The notes: a model not told the origin generated them from the sequence alone. A stretch of DNA of 42,864 bases from an uncultured Lachnospiraceae bacterium (GCA_902762955.1 CACWQH010000017.1:1-42864), one strand, 5' to 3'. Shown: positions 32,173 to 41,262, counted from the stretch's first letter. Translations and numbers: made by a program.

Positions 32173-32448
32173 ATGAAAATAAAAACTTATGATGAAGCTA
32201 TTCTTAGGATAAAAGAATTAGAAGAGGAAAATAAACAGCTTAAAGTAGAGATTGAGGAGTTAAAAAATCGCAAAATGAGTGGCAGAAAGAAGCATAATGA
32301 TAAGTGGATGGCTTCGTATAATGATTTTGCAGTTCTTCATGAAAAGGGAATGACGATTGTTGAAAATGCAAAAATTAATAATATAAGTGTCCGAACTGCC
32401 TATAGGTATAAGTCTTATTATGATGCTTTGAAAAAAAGTTGTAAATAG
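32173..32448 (+). CDS. Small coiled-coil HTH DNA-binding protein
   Basis: A 91-residue protein. Residues 8-35 form a leucine-heptad coiled coil (IKELEEENKQLKVEIEELK). Residues 37-85 form a resolvase-type helix-turn-helix: GRKKHNDKWMASYNDF, a linker, then IVENAKINNISVRTAYRYK. This resembles the C-terminal DNA-binding end of serine recombinases without the catalytic domain. The frame is open from 31981, but the AAAAGGAGGAG at 32154-32164 and the promoter position select ATG 32173. The RhuM gene starts 10 bp after its stop, so the two form a module. I infer that it regulates or guides the RhuM protein. Confidence 0.8.
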   Translation: MKIKTYDEAILRIKELEEENKQLKVEIEELKNRKMSGRKKHNDKWMASYNDFAVLHEKGMTIVENAKINNISVRTAYRYKSYYDALKKSCK

Positions 32449-32458
32449 GAGGATGATT

Positions 32459-33469
32459 ATGGAAGAACAGAATAGAGGAGAGGTAATTATCTATCAGACA
32501 GAAGATGGTTTGACTAAAATTAGTGTAAGTATGCAAGATGAAACAGTATGGCTTTCTCTTGAACAGATGTCAGAGTTGTTTCAGAGAGATAAGTCAACAA
32601 TCTCAAGGCATATAAAAAATATTTTTTCTGAAGGAGAACTGGTGCAAAATTCAGTTGTTGCAAATTTTGCAACAACTGCCACTGATGGAAAAACATATAA
32701 TGTAGATTTTTATAATTTAGATGTAATAATATCTGTCGGTTATCGTGTGAAATCCATTCGTGGTACACAATTTAGGATATGGGCAAATACGGTTTTAAAA
32801 GAATACATAATAAAAGGCTTTGCAATGGACGATGAACGCCTCAAAGGTAATGGGGGAGGAAATTATTGGAAAGAACTTCTCGGCCGTATAAGGGATATTC
32901 GTTCGTCTGAAAAAGTGATGTATCGTCAAGTGCTTGATTTATATGCTACCAGTGTGGATTTTAACCCTAAAAGTGAAGAATCAATCAGGTTTTTTAAGAT
33001 TGTCCAGAATAAGCTTCATTATGCAGCACATGGTCATACAGCTGCAGAGGTAATTTATGAACGTGCTGATGCAGAGAAGCCGTTTATGGGGCTTACTACA
33101 TTTTCGGGAGAGTTACCTTCTGTAAAAGACATAGGTATTGCAAAAAATTATCTTAAAGAGGGTGAACTTAAGATATTAAATAATTTAGTGTCGGGTTATT
33201 TTGATTTGGCAGAAATAAATGCTATTGAACATAAACCTATGTATATGAGCGATTATGTAAATCAGTTAGATGCTGTTCTTACATCAGGAAATAGAAAATT
33301 GCTTAATGATGCAGGTAAGGTCAGTCATGAGGAGGCGATGAAAAAAGCAAATGATGAGTACAGAAAATATCAGGAAAATGTCATATCACCTGTTGAAAGA
33401 GCATATTTAGAAAGTTTAAAATTAACAGAAAAAATAGTAAAAAAGAGCATAAGAGAAAATAAGAAATAA
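32459..33469 (+). CDS. RhuM family protein
   Basis: A 336-residue protein. The N-terminus (GEVIIYQTEDGLTKISVS, then VWLSLEQMSELFQRDKSTIS and RHIKNIFSEGEL) is the conserved RhuM (PF13310) domain with an HTH-like segment. FYNLDVIISVGYRVKS and RGTQFRIWAN follow, also diagnostic. The C-terminal third (ELPSVKDIGIAKNYLKEGEL onward) is a helical domain related to death-on-curing-like folds. RhuM was named in a Salmonella pathogenicity island; the biochemical role is unclear and the family is mobile and often near defence genes. AGGAGG at 32447-32452 selects ATG 32459 over ATG 32453. Confidence 0.9.
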   Translation: MEEQNRGEVIIYQTEDGLTKISVSMQDETVWLSLEQMSELFQRDKSTISRHIKNIFSEGELVQNSVVANFATTATDGKTYNVDFYNLDVIISVGYRVKSIRGTQFRIWANTVLKEYIIKGFAMDDERLKGNGGGNYWKELLGRIRDIRSSEKVMYRQVLDLYATSVDFNPKSEESIRFFKIVQNKLHYAAHGHTAAEVIYERADAEKPFMGLTTFSGELPSVKDIGIAKNYLKEGELKILNNLVSGYFDLAEINAIEHKPMYMSDYVNQLDAVLTSGNRKLLNDAGKVSHEEAMKKANDEYRKYQENVISPVERAYLESLKLTEKIVKKSIRENKK

Positions 33470-33501
33470 AATAAGAAGTGAATATACGAGGAGTTGTTTT
33501 T

Positions 33502-34713
33502 ATGAACGACAAACGAAAAGAGAAAAATCAAACACTGAAAAGACTGAATATACTTGGGATTGGCAACAAGCTGTTGCTTGTATTTATTATATCGGTTTTT
33601 GTTATAGGTGTTGGACTTATAGTGATGATTGCGCAGGATGGGATAAAGCAGGTTTTCAAGCAGAATTGGGGTTTGATACTGCTTATTGTTTTAATTGAGT
33701 TTATTATATTCTGGATAGGAATCATAATGGTCTATCTTACCTCTGTGCAGCTCGGTATAAAGATGAGGATAATCGGAATTGTATGTGGCATGATTCCTAT
33801 CGCTCATCTTATCGCGCTTTCGGCAATAATCAGGATTACGGGTAAAGAAGCAAGATTTGAGAAAAAGAAATTAAAGCTTAATAAGAAAAGGCGTGATCAG
33901 CAGATATGCAAGACAAAATATCCTATACTTATGGTGCATGGAGTCTTTTTCAGGGATTCCAAGTATCTTAATTATTGGGGCAGAATACCGAAGGAGCTTT
34001 CCCAAAATGGAGCGACGATATATTACGGAGAGCATCAGTCTGCAGCAGCGGTTACGGATAGTGCAAAGGAACTCGCGGCAAGGATAAGACAGATAGTAGA
34101 AGAGACAGGCTGTGAAAAGGTAAATGTTATAGCACACTCTAAAGGTGGACTTGATATAAAAACCGCAGTGGTAACTACAGATATTGCACCATGCGTTGCA
34201 TCCATCACCACGATAAATACCCCGCACAGGGGATGTGAATTTGCAGATTATCTGATGGGTAAGGCACCACAGGGATTAAAGAACAAGGTAGCTTCTGTTT
34301 ATAACAGCACACTGAAAAAACTCGGAGATGATAATCCGGACTTTATCGCGGCGGTTACCGACCTTACAGCATCGGGATGCAATGAAATAACCAAGCTGAC
34401 TGAAAACTATGATTATAAGAATGCCGGAATATATACGCAGAGTATAGGCTCTGTAATGAAGGAAGCGGCAAGCGGTGCATTTCCGCTTAATATGAGCTAT
34501 CACCTGGTTAAGCATTTTGATGGCAGAAATGACGGCCTTGTAGGAGAAGATTCATTCCAATGGGGAGAGGATTACACCTTTCTTGAGAATAAATATAAAA
34601 GAGGTATATCCCATGGCGATATGATAGATCTAAACCGCGAGAATATCGATGGGTTTGATGTCAGAGAGTTCTATGTGAAGCTGGTGGAGAGGCTTAAAGA
34701 GAAAGGACTGTAA
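33502..34713 (+). CDS. Membrane-anchored triacylglycerol-lipase-like alpha/beta hydrolase
   Basis: A 403-residue protein. Three membrane helices lie at about 20-42, 52-75 and 85-105. The hydrolase domain begins at YPILMVHGVFFRDSK (about 140-154) and has the nucleophile elbow VIAHSKGGLD (AHSKG, Ser near 208). TTINTPHRGCEFADYL is the lipase-type strand after it, and FDGRNDGLVGEDSF supplies the likely Asp. The catalytic His is probably in KRGISHGDMIDL. These motifs match PGAP1-like and Bacillus lipase families. ATG 33502 follows GAGGAG at 33488-33493. It lies 32 bp after RhuM, and a strong terminator follows. Confidence 0.85.
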   Translation: MNDKRKEKNQTLKRLNILGIGNKLLLVFIISVFVIGVGLIVMIAQDGIKQVFKQNWGLILLIVLIEFIIFWIGIIMVYLTSVQLGIKMRIIGIVCGMIPIAHLIALSAIIRITGKEARFEKKKLKLNKKRRDQQICKTKYPILMVHGVFFRDSKYLNYWGRIPKELSQNGATIYYGEHQSAAAVTDSAKELAARIRQIVEETGCEKVNVIAHSKGGLDIKTAVVTTDIAPCVASITTINTPHRGCEFADYLMGKAPQGLKNKVASVYNSTLKKLGDDNPDFIAAVTDLTASGCNEITKLTENYDYKNAGIYTQSIGSVMKEAASGAFPLNMSYHLVKHFDGRNDGLVGEDSFQWGEDYTFLENKYKRGISHGDMIDLNRENIDGFDVREFYVKLVERLKEKGL

Positions 34714-34756
34714 ATAGTAATTTAAGAACATAAATTTGAGTACACAGAGTACACCA

Positions 34757-34816
34757 AAATCCCTTTCTTTCGATGTATTATTATAAAAATATATCGAAAG
34801 AGAGGGATTTTTATTA
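34757..34816 (+). terminator. Strong terminator after lipase-like gene
   Basis: AAAATCCCTTTCTTTCGAT (34757-34775) pairs with ATCGAAAGAGAGGGATTTT (34793-34811) with one mismatch, in a T-rich context. Confidence 0.88.
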
Positions 34817-34831
34817 TGACAAAAAATATGA

Positions 34832-34863
34832 TATAATTAACGTGTGCATAACGCACACCTTTT
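34832..34863 (+). promoter_or_regulatory. -10 box with GTGTGC palindrome upstream of HTH-kinase genes
   Basis: TATAAT (34832-34837) is followed by GTGTGC-ATAAC-GCACAC (34842-34858), which would cover the transcription start. The -35 is weak. The palindrome plus CTTTT is repeated almost exactly at 37180-37201 (20 of 22 bases). An operator role is inferred. Confidence 0.55.
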
Positions 34864-34927
34864 AGATAAAAAAATGATATATAATATTATGAACTTTTAT
34901 AACATTTTTTTACAAAGGAGTTAATTT

Positions 34928-35353
34928 ATGGGTGTTTCGACAAACTCATTGTTAAATAAGCTTACTAATGGAAAGAATATAAATACCGTTTTGGATAAGC
35001 ATGAGACAGATTTTTATGATTGTACCATAGCGGAATACCTTATGAAGCTCTGTGAAGAAAGAAATACAGTTCCTGAAAGAGTTATAAATAAAGCGCAGAT
35101 AGAAAGAACCTATGGTCATCAGATATTTAATGGTACAAGGACACCTTCAAGGGATAAGCTTTTACAGATTGCATTCGGTTTTGGACTCTCACTTGAAGAA
35201 ACACAGAGAATGCTTAATGTTGCAGGCAAAAGCGTGCTTTATCCAAAGATAAAAAGAGATGCAATAATTATATATGCAATATCTCATGAAATGAATGTTT
35301 TGGAAACACAGGATTTACTTTGCGATAATGAGTTGCCTATGCTTGGTACATAG
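34928..35353 (+). CDS. XRE-like HTH protein preceding the receptor kinase
   Basis: A 141-residue soluble protein. TIAEYLMKLCEERNTVPERV (about 36-55) and AQIERTYGHQIFNGTRTPSR followed by KLLQIAFGFGLSLEETQRML (about 79-98) fit a Cro/C1-type helix-turn-helix with the recognition helix at YGHQIFNG. The C-terminal helices (IKRDAIIIYAISHEMNVLET) resemble a dimerisation region. I recall the same kind of HTH gene next to Ser/Thr kinase genes in other Clostridia. AAAGGAG at 34914-34920 serves ATG 34928. Its neighbour 26 bp later is the kinase, so it may be the kinase's substrate or its regulator. Confidence 0.75.
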   Translation: MGVSTNSLLNKLTNGKNINTVLDKHETDFYDCTIAEYLMKLCEERNTVPERVINKAQIERTYGHQIFNGTRTPSRDKLLQIAFGFGLSLEETQRMLNVAGKSVLYPKIKRDAIIIYAISHEMNVLETQDLLCDNELPMLGT

Positions 35354-35379
35354 CTTTTTTGGTAATGGGGTAAGCAGCG

Positions 35380-37131
35380 GTGGAAGATAAGGAAAGATTT
35401 TTAGAAAACTTTGACCTTGAATTTGAAAGGACACTTCCAGAAGATTTTTTAAATAAATATACAATAATTGAGTGCTTTAATTATACTGAAAAATCATATG
35501 CCTTTCTTGCAGAAGATAAGGATAGTCATAAAAAAGTAGTGGCAAAATGCTTTTCAAATACCAATATTTTATATGAAAATAATGAATTTAACATCTTAAA
35601 GGATACAGACAGTTCACAAATTCCAAGGTTCATAGAAGAATTTAAAAACGATAATTATTACATAGTGTTGCGGGAGTACGTTGAGGGAGATTCCCTTGAT
35701 GAGTATATGCGTGCGCAAAAATTAGATTATAAAAGTAAGCTTGAACTGGCTATCAGGCTGGCACAGGCTATGCGAGAGCTTCATTCACTCAATCCGGCTA
35801 TAATTCATAGAGATATCAAACCACAAAATATAATAGTTAAAAATGATGGAAGTTTTGCTTTCATTGACTTTGAGATAAGCAGAATATATAAGCAGGGAGA
35901 GCAGATGGATACCACCATAGGCGGAACTGCCGGATATGCTGCACCTGAGCAGTATGGTTTTATGCAGACGGACATTCGCTCTGATATTTATTCCTATGGT
36001 ATCGTTCTTGCGTGGATGCTGAAAGGCAGGGCAGAGCCACTTAAAAATGCGGATAAAGGTCTGGAAAAGATTTCAAGGAAGTGTACGGAATTTCTGCCGG
36101 ACAAACGATATAAAAATGATGATGCGCTTATTTCCGATTTAAAAAAGCTGTATGAACCTTATGATGAGATAGGTAGAAAAAGAAGAAATACAAGGATATT
36201 TGCAATCAGCGTATCTATTGCTGTGGTGGTTATATGTGTACTTGCCACATGTATTATGGCTTTTTTGAAGAAAAAGTGGGCGTATGAGTTTTCGGAGCCT
36301 CTTATAGAAGAAGCTGTAAGGGAATCATTAGATAAACCGTACGGCGGTATTACCTATGATGATTTGAAAGAGGTTACCGGTATATATATAATTGTTGATA
36401 CGGTCTATCCGAATTATTATGAGGTTGATTCGGCAAAGGAAGATTTTTCAAATAATGGGAAAATAGGAGATTTGACAGATCTGTCGGACCTTAAAAATAT
36501 GCCCAATCTTGAGGAAATAATTATAGTGGGTGAGCAAATACAGGACATTTCGCCACTTGAAAATCTGGATAAGCTTGAATATGTGGATTTTCAGTGTAAT
36601 CGCATAGAAGATATTTCGGCACTTGCCGATAAGGATAATCTGGTTCGTGTATGCTTTAACAACAATAGACTAAAGAGTATAGAATCACTTGGCAGCTGCA
36701 GTGAATTAAGGTTCTTGGATCTAAACGGTGCAGGAAGCTTTGACGGAAGTCCTGTTGCCAATCTGAAAAAATTGGATTTTCTTGATATAGTTTCAGCAGA
36801 TACTGATGCATATAATTATATAGAAGGGATATCCTTTGATGAATTAAAAATAGGGAGTCCGGGACAGCACGATTTATCCTGTATGGAAAATATATATAAG
36901 ACAGATGCTCTTTATATTTTTTATTCGGATATTACGGATATATCAGCCTTAAGTGGCAGAACCGATATAACTTATTTTAATATGTGGGGTACAAAAGTGA
37001 GTGATTTGACACCACTTTGGAAGATGCCTAATCTGAAAGAGGTTCATGCTACCAACGAGCAAAAGGAAAATTTTGAAAAATATATAAAACTTCTCGGTGA
37101 ACCGCAATTTCAAATTATCTATGATCATTAA
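35380..37131 (+). CDS. Receptor-like Ser/Thr protein kinase with extracellular leucine-rich repeats
   Basis: A 583-residue membrane kinase. Residues 20-265 are a eukaryotic-type kinase domain: the usual Gly-rich loop is degenerate (ECFNYTEKSYAFLAED), Lys in VVAKCF, catalytic loop IHRDIKPQN (His143, Asp145), metal site DFE in place of DFG, APEQYG activation segment, and DIYSYGIVLAWML. One membrane helix lies at about 274-297. The outside part (about 300-583) holds leucine-rich repeats of internalin type (DISPLENLDKLEYVDF, DISALADKDNLVRVCF, DISALSGRTDI, DLTPLWKMPNL). It thus resembles a plant-style receptor kinase rather than the PASTA kinases of Firmicutes. GTG 35380 start; the ribosome binding site is poor. 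Confidence 0.88.
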   Translation: MEDKERFLENFDLEFERTLPEDFLNKYTIIECFNYTEKSYAFLAEDKDSHKKVVAKCFSNTNILYENNEFNILKDTDSSQIPRFIEEFKNDNYYIVLREYVEGDSLDEYMRAQKLDYKSKLELAIRLAQAMRELHSLNPAIIHRDIKPQNIIVKNDGSFAFIDFEISRIYKQGEQMDTTIGGTAGYAAPEQYGFMQTDIRSDIYSYGIVLAWMLKGRAEPLKNADKGLEKISRKCTEFLPDKRYKNDDALISDLKKLYEPYDEIGRKRRNTRIFAISVSIAVVVICVLATCIMAFLKKKWAYEFSEPLIEEAVRESLDKPYGGITYDDLKEVTGIYIIVDTVYPNYYEVDSAKEDFSNNGKIGDLTDLSDLKNMPNLEEIIIVGEQIQDISPLENLDKLEYVDFQCNRIEDISALADKDNLVRVCFNNNRLKSIESLGSCSELRFLDLNGAGSFDGSPVANLKKLDFLDIVSADTDAYNYIEGISFDELKIGSPGQHDLSCMENIYKTDALYIFYSDITDISALSGRTDITYFNMWGTKVSDLTPLWKMPNLKEVHATNEQKENFEKYIKLLGEPQFQIIYDH

Positions 37132-37174
37132 ATATTGCTTCTATCCGGTTTTAATGTATATAAAATGAATTGGC

Positions 37175-37206
37175 AAAAGGTGTGCGTGACGCACACCTTT
37201 TTTGAT
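37175..37206 (+). terminator. Terminator after receptor kinase, sharing the GTGTGC palindrome
   Basis: AAAAGGTGTGC (37175-37185) pairs with GCACACCTTTT (37191-37201) across GTGAC, followed by TT and later a T-rich run. The inner palindrome repeats the one at 34842, so it may double as a protein-binding site ahead of the surface protein gene. Confidence 0.75.
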
Positions 37207-37314
37207 TTTTTTTATAGTATCATTAAGCTGTAATATGCTAAAAAGGAAAGTGCACTCATTTGTGAGGAATTCTTATAAGGCATGGATTAAAAATATACAA
37301 GGAGGTTGGAAAAA

Positions 37315-40248
37315 GTGAATAAGAAAAGTTTTAAAAGGAGCTTTGCTTTAACACTTGTGCTTGCGATGATTATGTCGCTGTTTATGGGTGTGAGTGCAAA
37401 GGCGGAAGAACCTGAAAACAGTCTTGTAATAGGATGGGCATGGAACGCTCCTCAGCAGACCTTCACATTTGGCGGAGAAGACGGAAGCTTTCATAAGCAA
37501 ATGGGAGGAATAAGTATTAAAAACGGTGAGAATGTAAGCCTGGGTATTAAAACAACCGATGCTGAGGAAAATTCAACCGTAGTTCCTATAGGTCTTGATA
37601 AGATAGATAAATTCTCTTTAACTGACGAAGAGGGCAATCCTGTTGAAGGCTTTGAAATTACCGAATGCGTTTTTGATGATGGAGAGGGTAATGAAATAAC
37701 TGAAGCCGGTTTGTTTAGTTTGTATTTGCCTAAGGCAGGAAATTATTTGCTTACATATGATACAGGAAATACTGAAGATAACCCTGATGATTATGTTATA
37801 AATATCAGTGCCAATATGCCCGGTATAGCAGCCTACAGCAGTGAAGAGGTTAATGAAGAATCCTTAATAGGAAGAAGAGTAGTATATAAATCTGCTGAGA
37901 GAACGTATTATATCAACAGCCATGATGAAGAAGGCGATGGCTGGGGCGCTACCCGAACCATAACAGGATATAGAATTATAAAGGATGATTTGCCTGAAGA
38001 TTATATGAATGAAATGGTTAAAGTTGAACCAACAGATAACGGCTATAAGGTAACCATTGCCGAAAACAGACAATTATGGTTCTCAATAGCTATAGAATTT
38101 ACACAAACCGATTACTGGTATGAGGACGAAGAAAGGCAGGAAAATAGCTGGGACAGTGAAGAATGGATTGATTTCAACTTCGATACGGAAGAACAATTAG
38201 AAGGAGGCTTGTGGCTTGACGGAGCTCCTCAGGGCGGATTCTCAGGCAGATACATATCAGAGGATATGTATAAATATGGTGTGTATAATGATTTTATAGA
38301 TGGTAATCAATATTTTGTACATGCTGATACTATTCAGGAGGTTATTGATAAGCTTTCGGAGGTAGCCATAGGTGATACGGTGCCGGGATACGTAATTGAT
38401 TTTGAAAGCGGTAGTATAAAGTTAGATAAGGATACAAAAGTTACAAATACAGGATATATAGAAATATCACCAAGCCAATACGGAGATAAAAAGCTTGACC
38501 CGCAGTATATAGCATCTTCGGGTAATCTTCATGGAATTAGTTTTGCTAATGCGACTTATGCTTATTATATAAAAGAGGATGAAGAAGGAATATATAGAGA
38601 GATAACCGGAATGTCGGGTGCAGCGGGTGATTATGTTGAAATCGGAGTAGATGACCCGATACGATTCCTTGAATTTGAGGGGAATAGGATTACTCTTGAA
38701 CAGAAAGCTATATTTGAAGATCTTGTAAATAGCGAAGATGGTCTTATAGAATGGAAGGGTGAGTTCTATCGTGCAGAGCGCCATAATAACTCTTATACCA
38801 ACAGAGATGGTATAGAAATAAATGACAGCTATTTTACTTTTGGAAGTGCTGACCCTATATTAGAATTTGATAATGAAGACGCACATGAGGAGTTCATGGA
38901 AATATATAATGATTTCTTAGATAGATATAAAGATTATTTGGTAGATACGCATTATCAAGCTAATGAATATAGGCGTGGTGACATTATGCCCGGATTACAT
39001 GTAAACCTCTATTGCGATATGCAGTTTGAAGGCGATATGGGTAATCTGATTATAGGATATCCGGATGAGTCTCTTACAGGAGGAAAACAATATGAAGCCA
39101 CAATAATGGGTTCGTCCGATGAGATTACAGGACCGGATTCATATCCTACAGCCACTCAAGTTGCCTCAGATGGTGGACCTTTTGGAGCTGCAACATATAA
39201 TCTTCGTACATATGCAATTAAGAGTGAACTTGGTGTAAAAGGTACAGCAACCGGTGTAACTGCAGTTGTTCCGGAACCAAATTCTCTTTCAGAGCTGTCT
39301 TATGAGCAAAAGGATACTATAGAGACAGGAGCTAAAATGACAGTTGATGTAACTGTAAATGAGATAGATACAGATGGTGCACTCGATGCTGGCACCAAGG
39401 CGGCAGTTTATTCGCTTTTGGATGCAACCGGTAAGGATGCTGAAAATATGGAATTCTTGGATTTCACGATTGATGCATCTGTAGAAGGAGTTTCGGGAAG
39501 TACAAGCATTACAGAAACCGTTGTTCCGGTACAAATGACTATTAAGCCTAAAAAGCCAATAGATAAAAATTCAAATTATCGTATAGCCAGATATCATAAG
39601 GGCAAGGTTGATTATCTTGATTTGGTTGGCAGTTTATTTGGAGATATAGCAGGTTTAAATATAGGTTATGTAATAAATAACGATGGTACGATTACATTCC
39701 TTGGGGATAGATTCTCTGTATATGCGTTGGTTGATGTTGATGCAGAAAATGGAACAGAAGAAACACCAACTACACCTATAACACCAACTACACCAACGAC
39801 GCCGACTACACCTACAACGCCTACAACTCCAACGGTAAAATATATATCTATGCACCGTTTATACAACCCAAATTCAGGCGAGCATTTTTATACAGCAAAT
39901 GAGGCAGAAAAGAATAATCTTGTAAAATTAGGTTGGAGATACGAGGGAATTGCATGGAATGCGCCTGAAACTTCAGATATACCTGTATATAGATTGTATA
40001 ATCCGAATGCCGGAGATCATCATTATACAGTAAGTGCGGTCGAAAGAGATTTTCTTGTAGAGGTTGGATGGAAGTATGAGGGTATTGGCTGGTATTCAGA
40101 AGCAAAGGATGGAAAGCCTTTATATCGCTTATATAATCCAAATGCAAAAGCAGGTGCGCATCATTACACTACCAATGAAACAGAAAGAGATTTTCTGAAG
40201 AAATTAGGCTGGCGTGATGAAGGTACCGCATGGTACGGCGAAAAATAA
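37315..40248 (+). CDS. Large secreted surface protein with C-terminal DUF5648 repeats
   Basis: A 977-residue secreted protein. The signal peptide (MNKKSFKRSFALTLVLAMIM, cleavage after SAKA near residue 31) is clear. Residues 32-815 are an acidic, Tyr-rich region of unknown fold. A Thr-Pro linker (about 818-840) leads to three repeats of about 43 residues (about 844-977) with RLYNPN, HYT and LGWKYEG-type motifs, the DUF5648 family, thought to bind carbohydrate or cell wall. No LPXTG anchor is present. AAGGAGG at 37299-37305 selects GTG 37315 over TTG 37306. It follows the LRR kinase, so it may be a product controlled by it. Confidence 0.85.
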   Translation: MNKKSFKRSFALTLVLAMIMSLFMGVSAKAEEPENSLVIGWAWNAPQQTFTFGGEDGSFHKQMGGISIKNGENVSLGIKTTDAEENSTVVPIGLDKIDKFSLTDEEGNPVEGFEITECVFDDGEGNEITEAGLFSLYLPKAGNYLLTYDTGNTEDNPDDYVINISANMPGIAAYSSEEVNEESLIGRRVVYKSAERTYYINSHDEEGDGWGATRTITGYRIIKDDLPEDYMNEMVKVEPTDNGYKVTIAENRQLWFSIAIEFTQTDYWYEDEERQENSWDSEEWIDFNFDTEEQLEGGLWLDGAPQGGFSGRYISEDMYKYGVYNDFIDGNQYFVHADTIQEVIDKLSEVAIGDTVPGYVIDFESGSIKLDKDTKVTNTGYIEISPSQYGDKKLDPQYIASSGNLHGISFANATYAYYIKEDEEGIYREITGMSGAAGDYVEIGVDDPIRFLEFEGNRITLEQKAIFEDLVNSEDGLIEWKGEFYRAERHNNSYTNRDGIEINDSYFTFGSADPILEFDNEDAHEEFMEIYNDFLDRYKDYLVDTHYQANEYRRGDIMPGLHVNLYCDMQFEGDMGNLIIGYPDESLTGGKQYEATIMGSSDEITGPDSYPTATQVASDGGPFGAATYNLRTYAIKSELGVKGTATGVTAVVPEPNSLSELSYEQKDTIETGAKMTVDVTVNEIDTDGALDAGTKAAVYSLLDATGKDAENMEFLDFTIDASVEGVSGSTSITETVVPVQMTIKPKKPIDKNSNYRIARYHKGKVDYLDLVGSLFGDIAGLNIGYVINNDGTITFLGDRFSVYALVDVDAENGTEETPTTPITPTTPTTPTTPTTPTTPTVKYISMHRLYNPNSGEHFYTANEAEKNNLVKLGWRYEGIAWNAPETSDIPVYRLYNPNAGDHHYTVSAVERDFLVEVGWKYEGIGWYSEAKDGKPLYRLYNPNAKAGAHHYTTNETERDFLKKLGWRDEGTAWYGEK
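39766..39835 (+). repeat. ACACCAACT-type coding repeat of the Thr-Pro linker
   Basis: About seven imperfect 9-10-bp units encode Thr-Pro-Thr. Copy-number change in multiples of 9 would keep the frame and vary linker length. It is part of the surface protein gene. Confidence 0.8.
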
Positions 40249-40254
40249 ATATAC

Positions 40255-40968
40255 TTATTTTTCTTCCAATGAAAGTATATGATTGTGTATCTCCATCATA
40301 CGCTCATCAAGTCTTGAGCTTTGAGTGGCACAATCGATAAGCTCTTTGGAGATGGCATTAAGCTCCGCTTCGGGAATATTTTTCTTGTAGCGGAGCTTGT
40401 GCTCTAAGCTTGCCCAAAAGTCCATGGCTATGGTTCTAAGCTGAACCTCAACCTTCATCGAGCGTTTTTCATCCTGAAGAAAGATAGGTACTTCAACTAT
40501 GAGATGAAGACTTCTGTATCCACCCGGCTTAGGCTCCTTTATATAGTCCTTACGGCGTATCAGCCTGATATCGTCCTGTGAAAGCAGACTTTCCGCAAGA
40601 GTATAGATATCATCTATAAATGAACAAACAACCCTTACTCCTGCTATATCGTAAATATTTTCCTCAATAGCATCAAGGGTAAGGGGTATATTTTTATCAC
40701 GTACCTTACGGATAAGACTGTCCATAGACTTAATTCTTGTCTTTATACTTTCGATAGGATTTCTGTCATAGCGAAGTGAAAACTGTTCATTTAATACATT
40801 GAATTTGGTTTCTATCTCCATTATGGCGCAGCGGTAATATGAAAAAAACTGGTCCATAGGGAGCTTATTTTCATTTAAAAAATCAAGAAATTCGTCGGAC
40901 ATAAGCCCTTTTCTTATAAAATCCTCCTGAAGTTGTTCGATATATGTACTAAGATAATTAAAATCCAT
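40255..40968 (-). CDS. GTP pyrophosphokinase family protein (small alarmone synthetase-like)
   Basis: A 237-residue RelA/SpoT synthetase domain protein without hydrolase or regulatory domains. The synthetase signatures are DIAGVRVVCSFIDDIY, RRKDYIKEPKPGGYRSLHL (the G-loop region with Tyr for guanine stacking) and VEVQLRTIAMDFWASLEHK. Stand-alone synthetases of this size (RelQ/YjbM type) make (p)ppGpp from GTP or GDP and ATP. The frame is open to 41145, but the CAGGAG before ATG 40968 (MDFNYLSTYIEQ) marks the start. It is divergent from the rpsF-ssb-rpsR operon, which links an alarmone enzyme to ribosomal genes by position only. Confidence 0.88.
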   Translation of the reverse strand: MDFNYLSTYIEQLQEDFIRKGLMSDEFLDFLNENKLPMDQFFSYYRCAIMEIETKFNVLNEQFSLRYDRNPIESIKTRIKSMDSLIRKVRDKNIPLTLDAIEENIYDIAGVRVVCSFIDDIYTLAESLLSQDDIRLIRRKDYIKEPKPGGYRSLHLIVEVPIFLQDEKRSMKVEVQLRTIAMDFWASLEHKLRYKKNIPEAELNAISKELIDCATQSSRLDERMMEIHNHILSLEEK

Positions 40969-41146
40969 AATTTTATTCTCCTGACATTTAAAATGCTTAT
41001 GTTTTTGTAAGAACTCGCTTTCATAAAATGTTTTTGTACGGTCAATTGTTGCAAAATACGATAATAAAATGATATATATATTTTGTGATAATGTCAATAA
41101 AGGGAAAATGAAGTTTTTGTTAATTTTATTCCGGAGTATTTTCAAA

Positions 41147-41262
41147 TTTAATTATGGAAAAGTTCCTATAATTAATATGAAAAATTTCTTAAAATTAAAA
41201 TGGAAAATTTCTTAAAATTAATATGGAAAATTTCTTAATTAAATTAGTAAAATTTTCTTGAA
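41147..41262. repeat. AT-rich 23-bp tandem repeat
   Basis: Five units: 41147-41170 (divergent), 41171-41193, 41194-41216, 41217-41239 and 41240-41262 (divergent). The consensus is ATTAATATGGAAAATTTCTT plus AAA. The middle three differ at only a few positions. It fills the region between the alarmone synthetase-like gene and the rpsF promoter, and its last unit merges with the -35 box. Confidence 0.85.

Noticed and set aside
39655..39866. Minus-strand ORFs opposite the Thr-Pro repeat
   Set aside because: Low-complexity shadow frames of the surface protein gene without ribosome binding sites.
41147..41262. CRISPR array
   Set aside because: Units are contiguous 23-bp repeats with no unique spacers, very AT-rich, and no cas genes are present.
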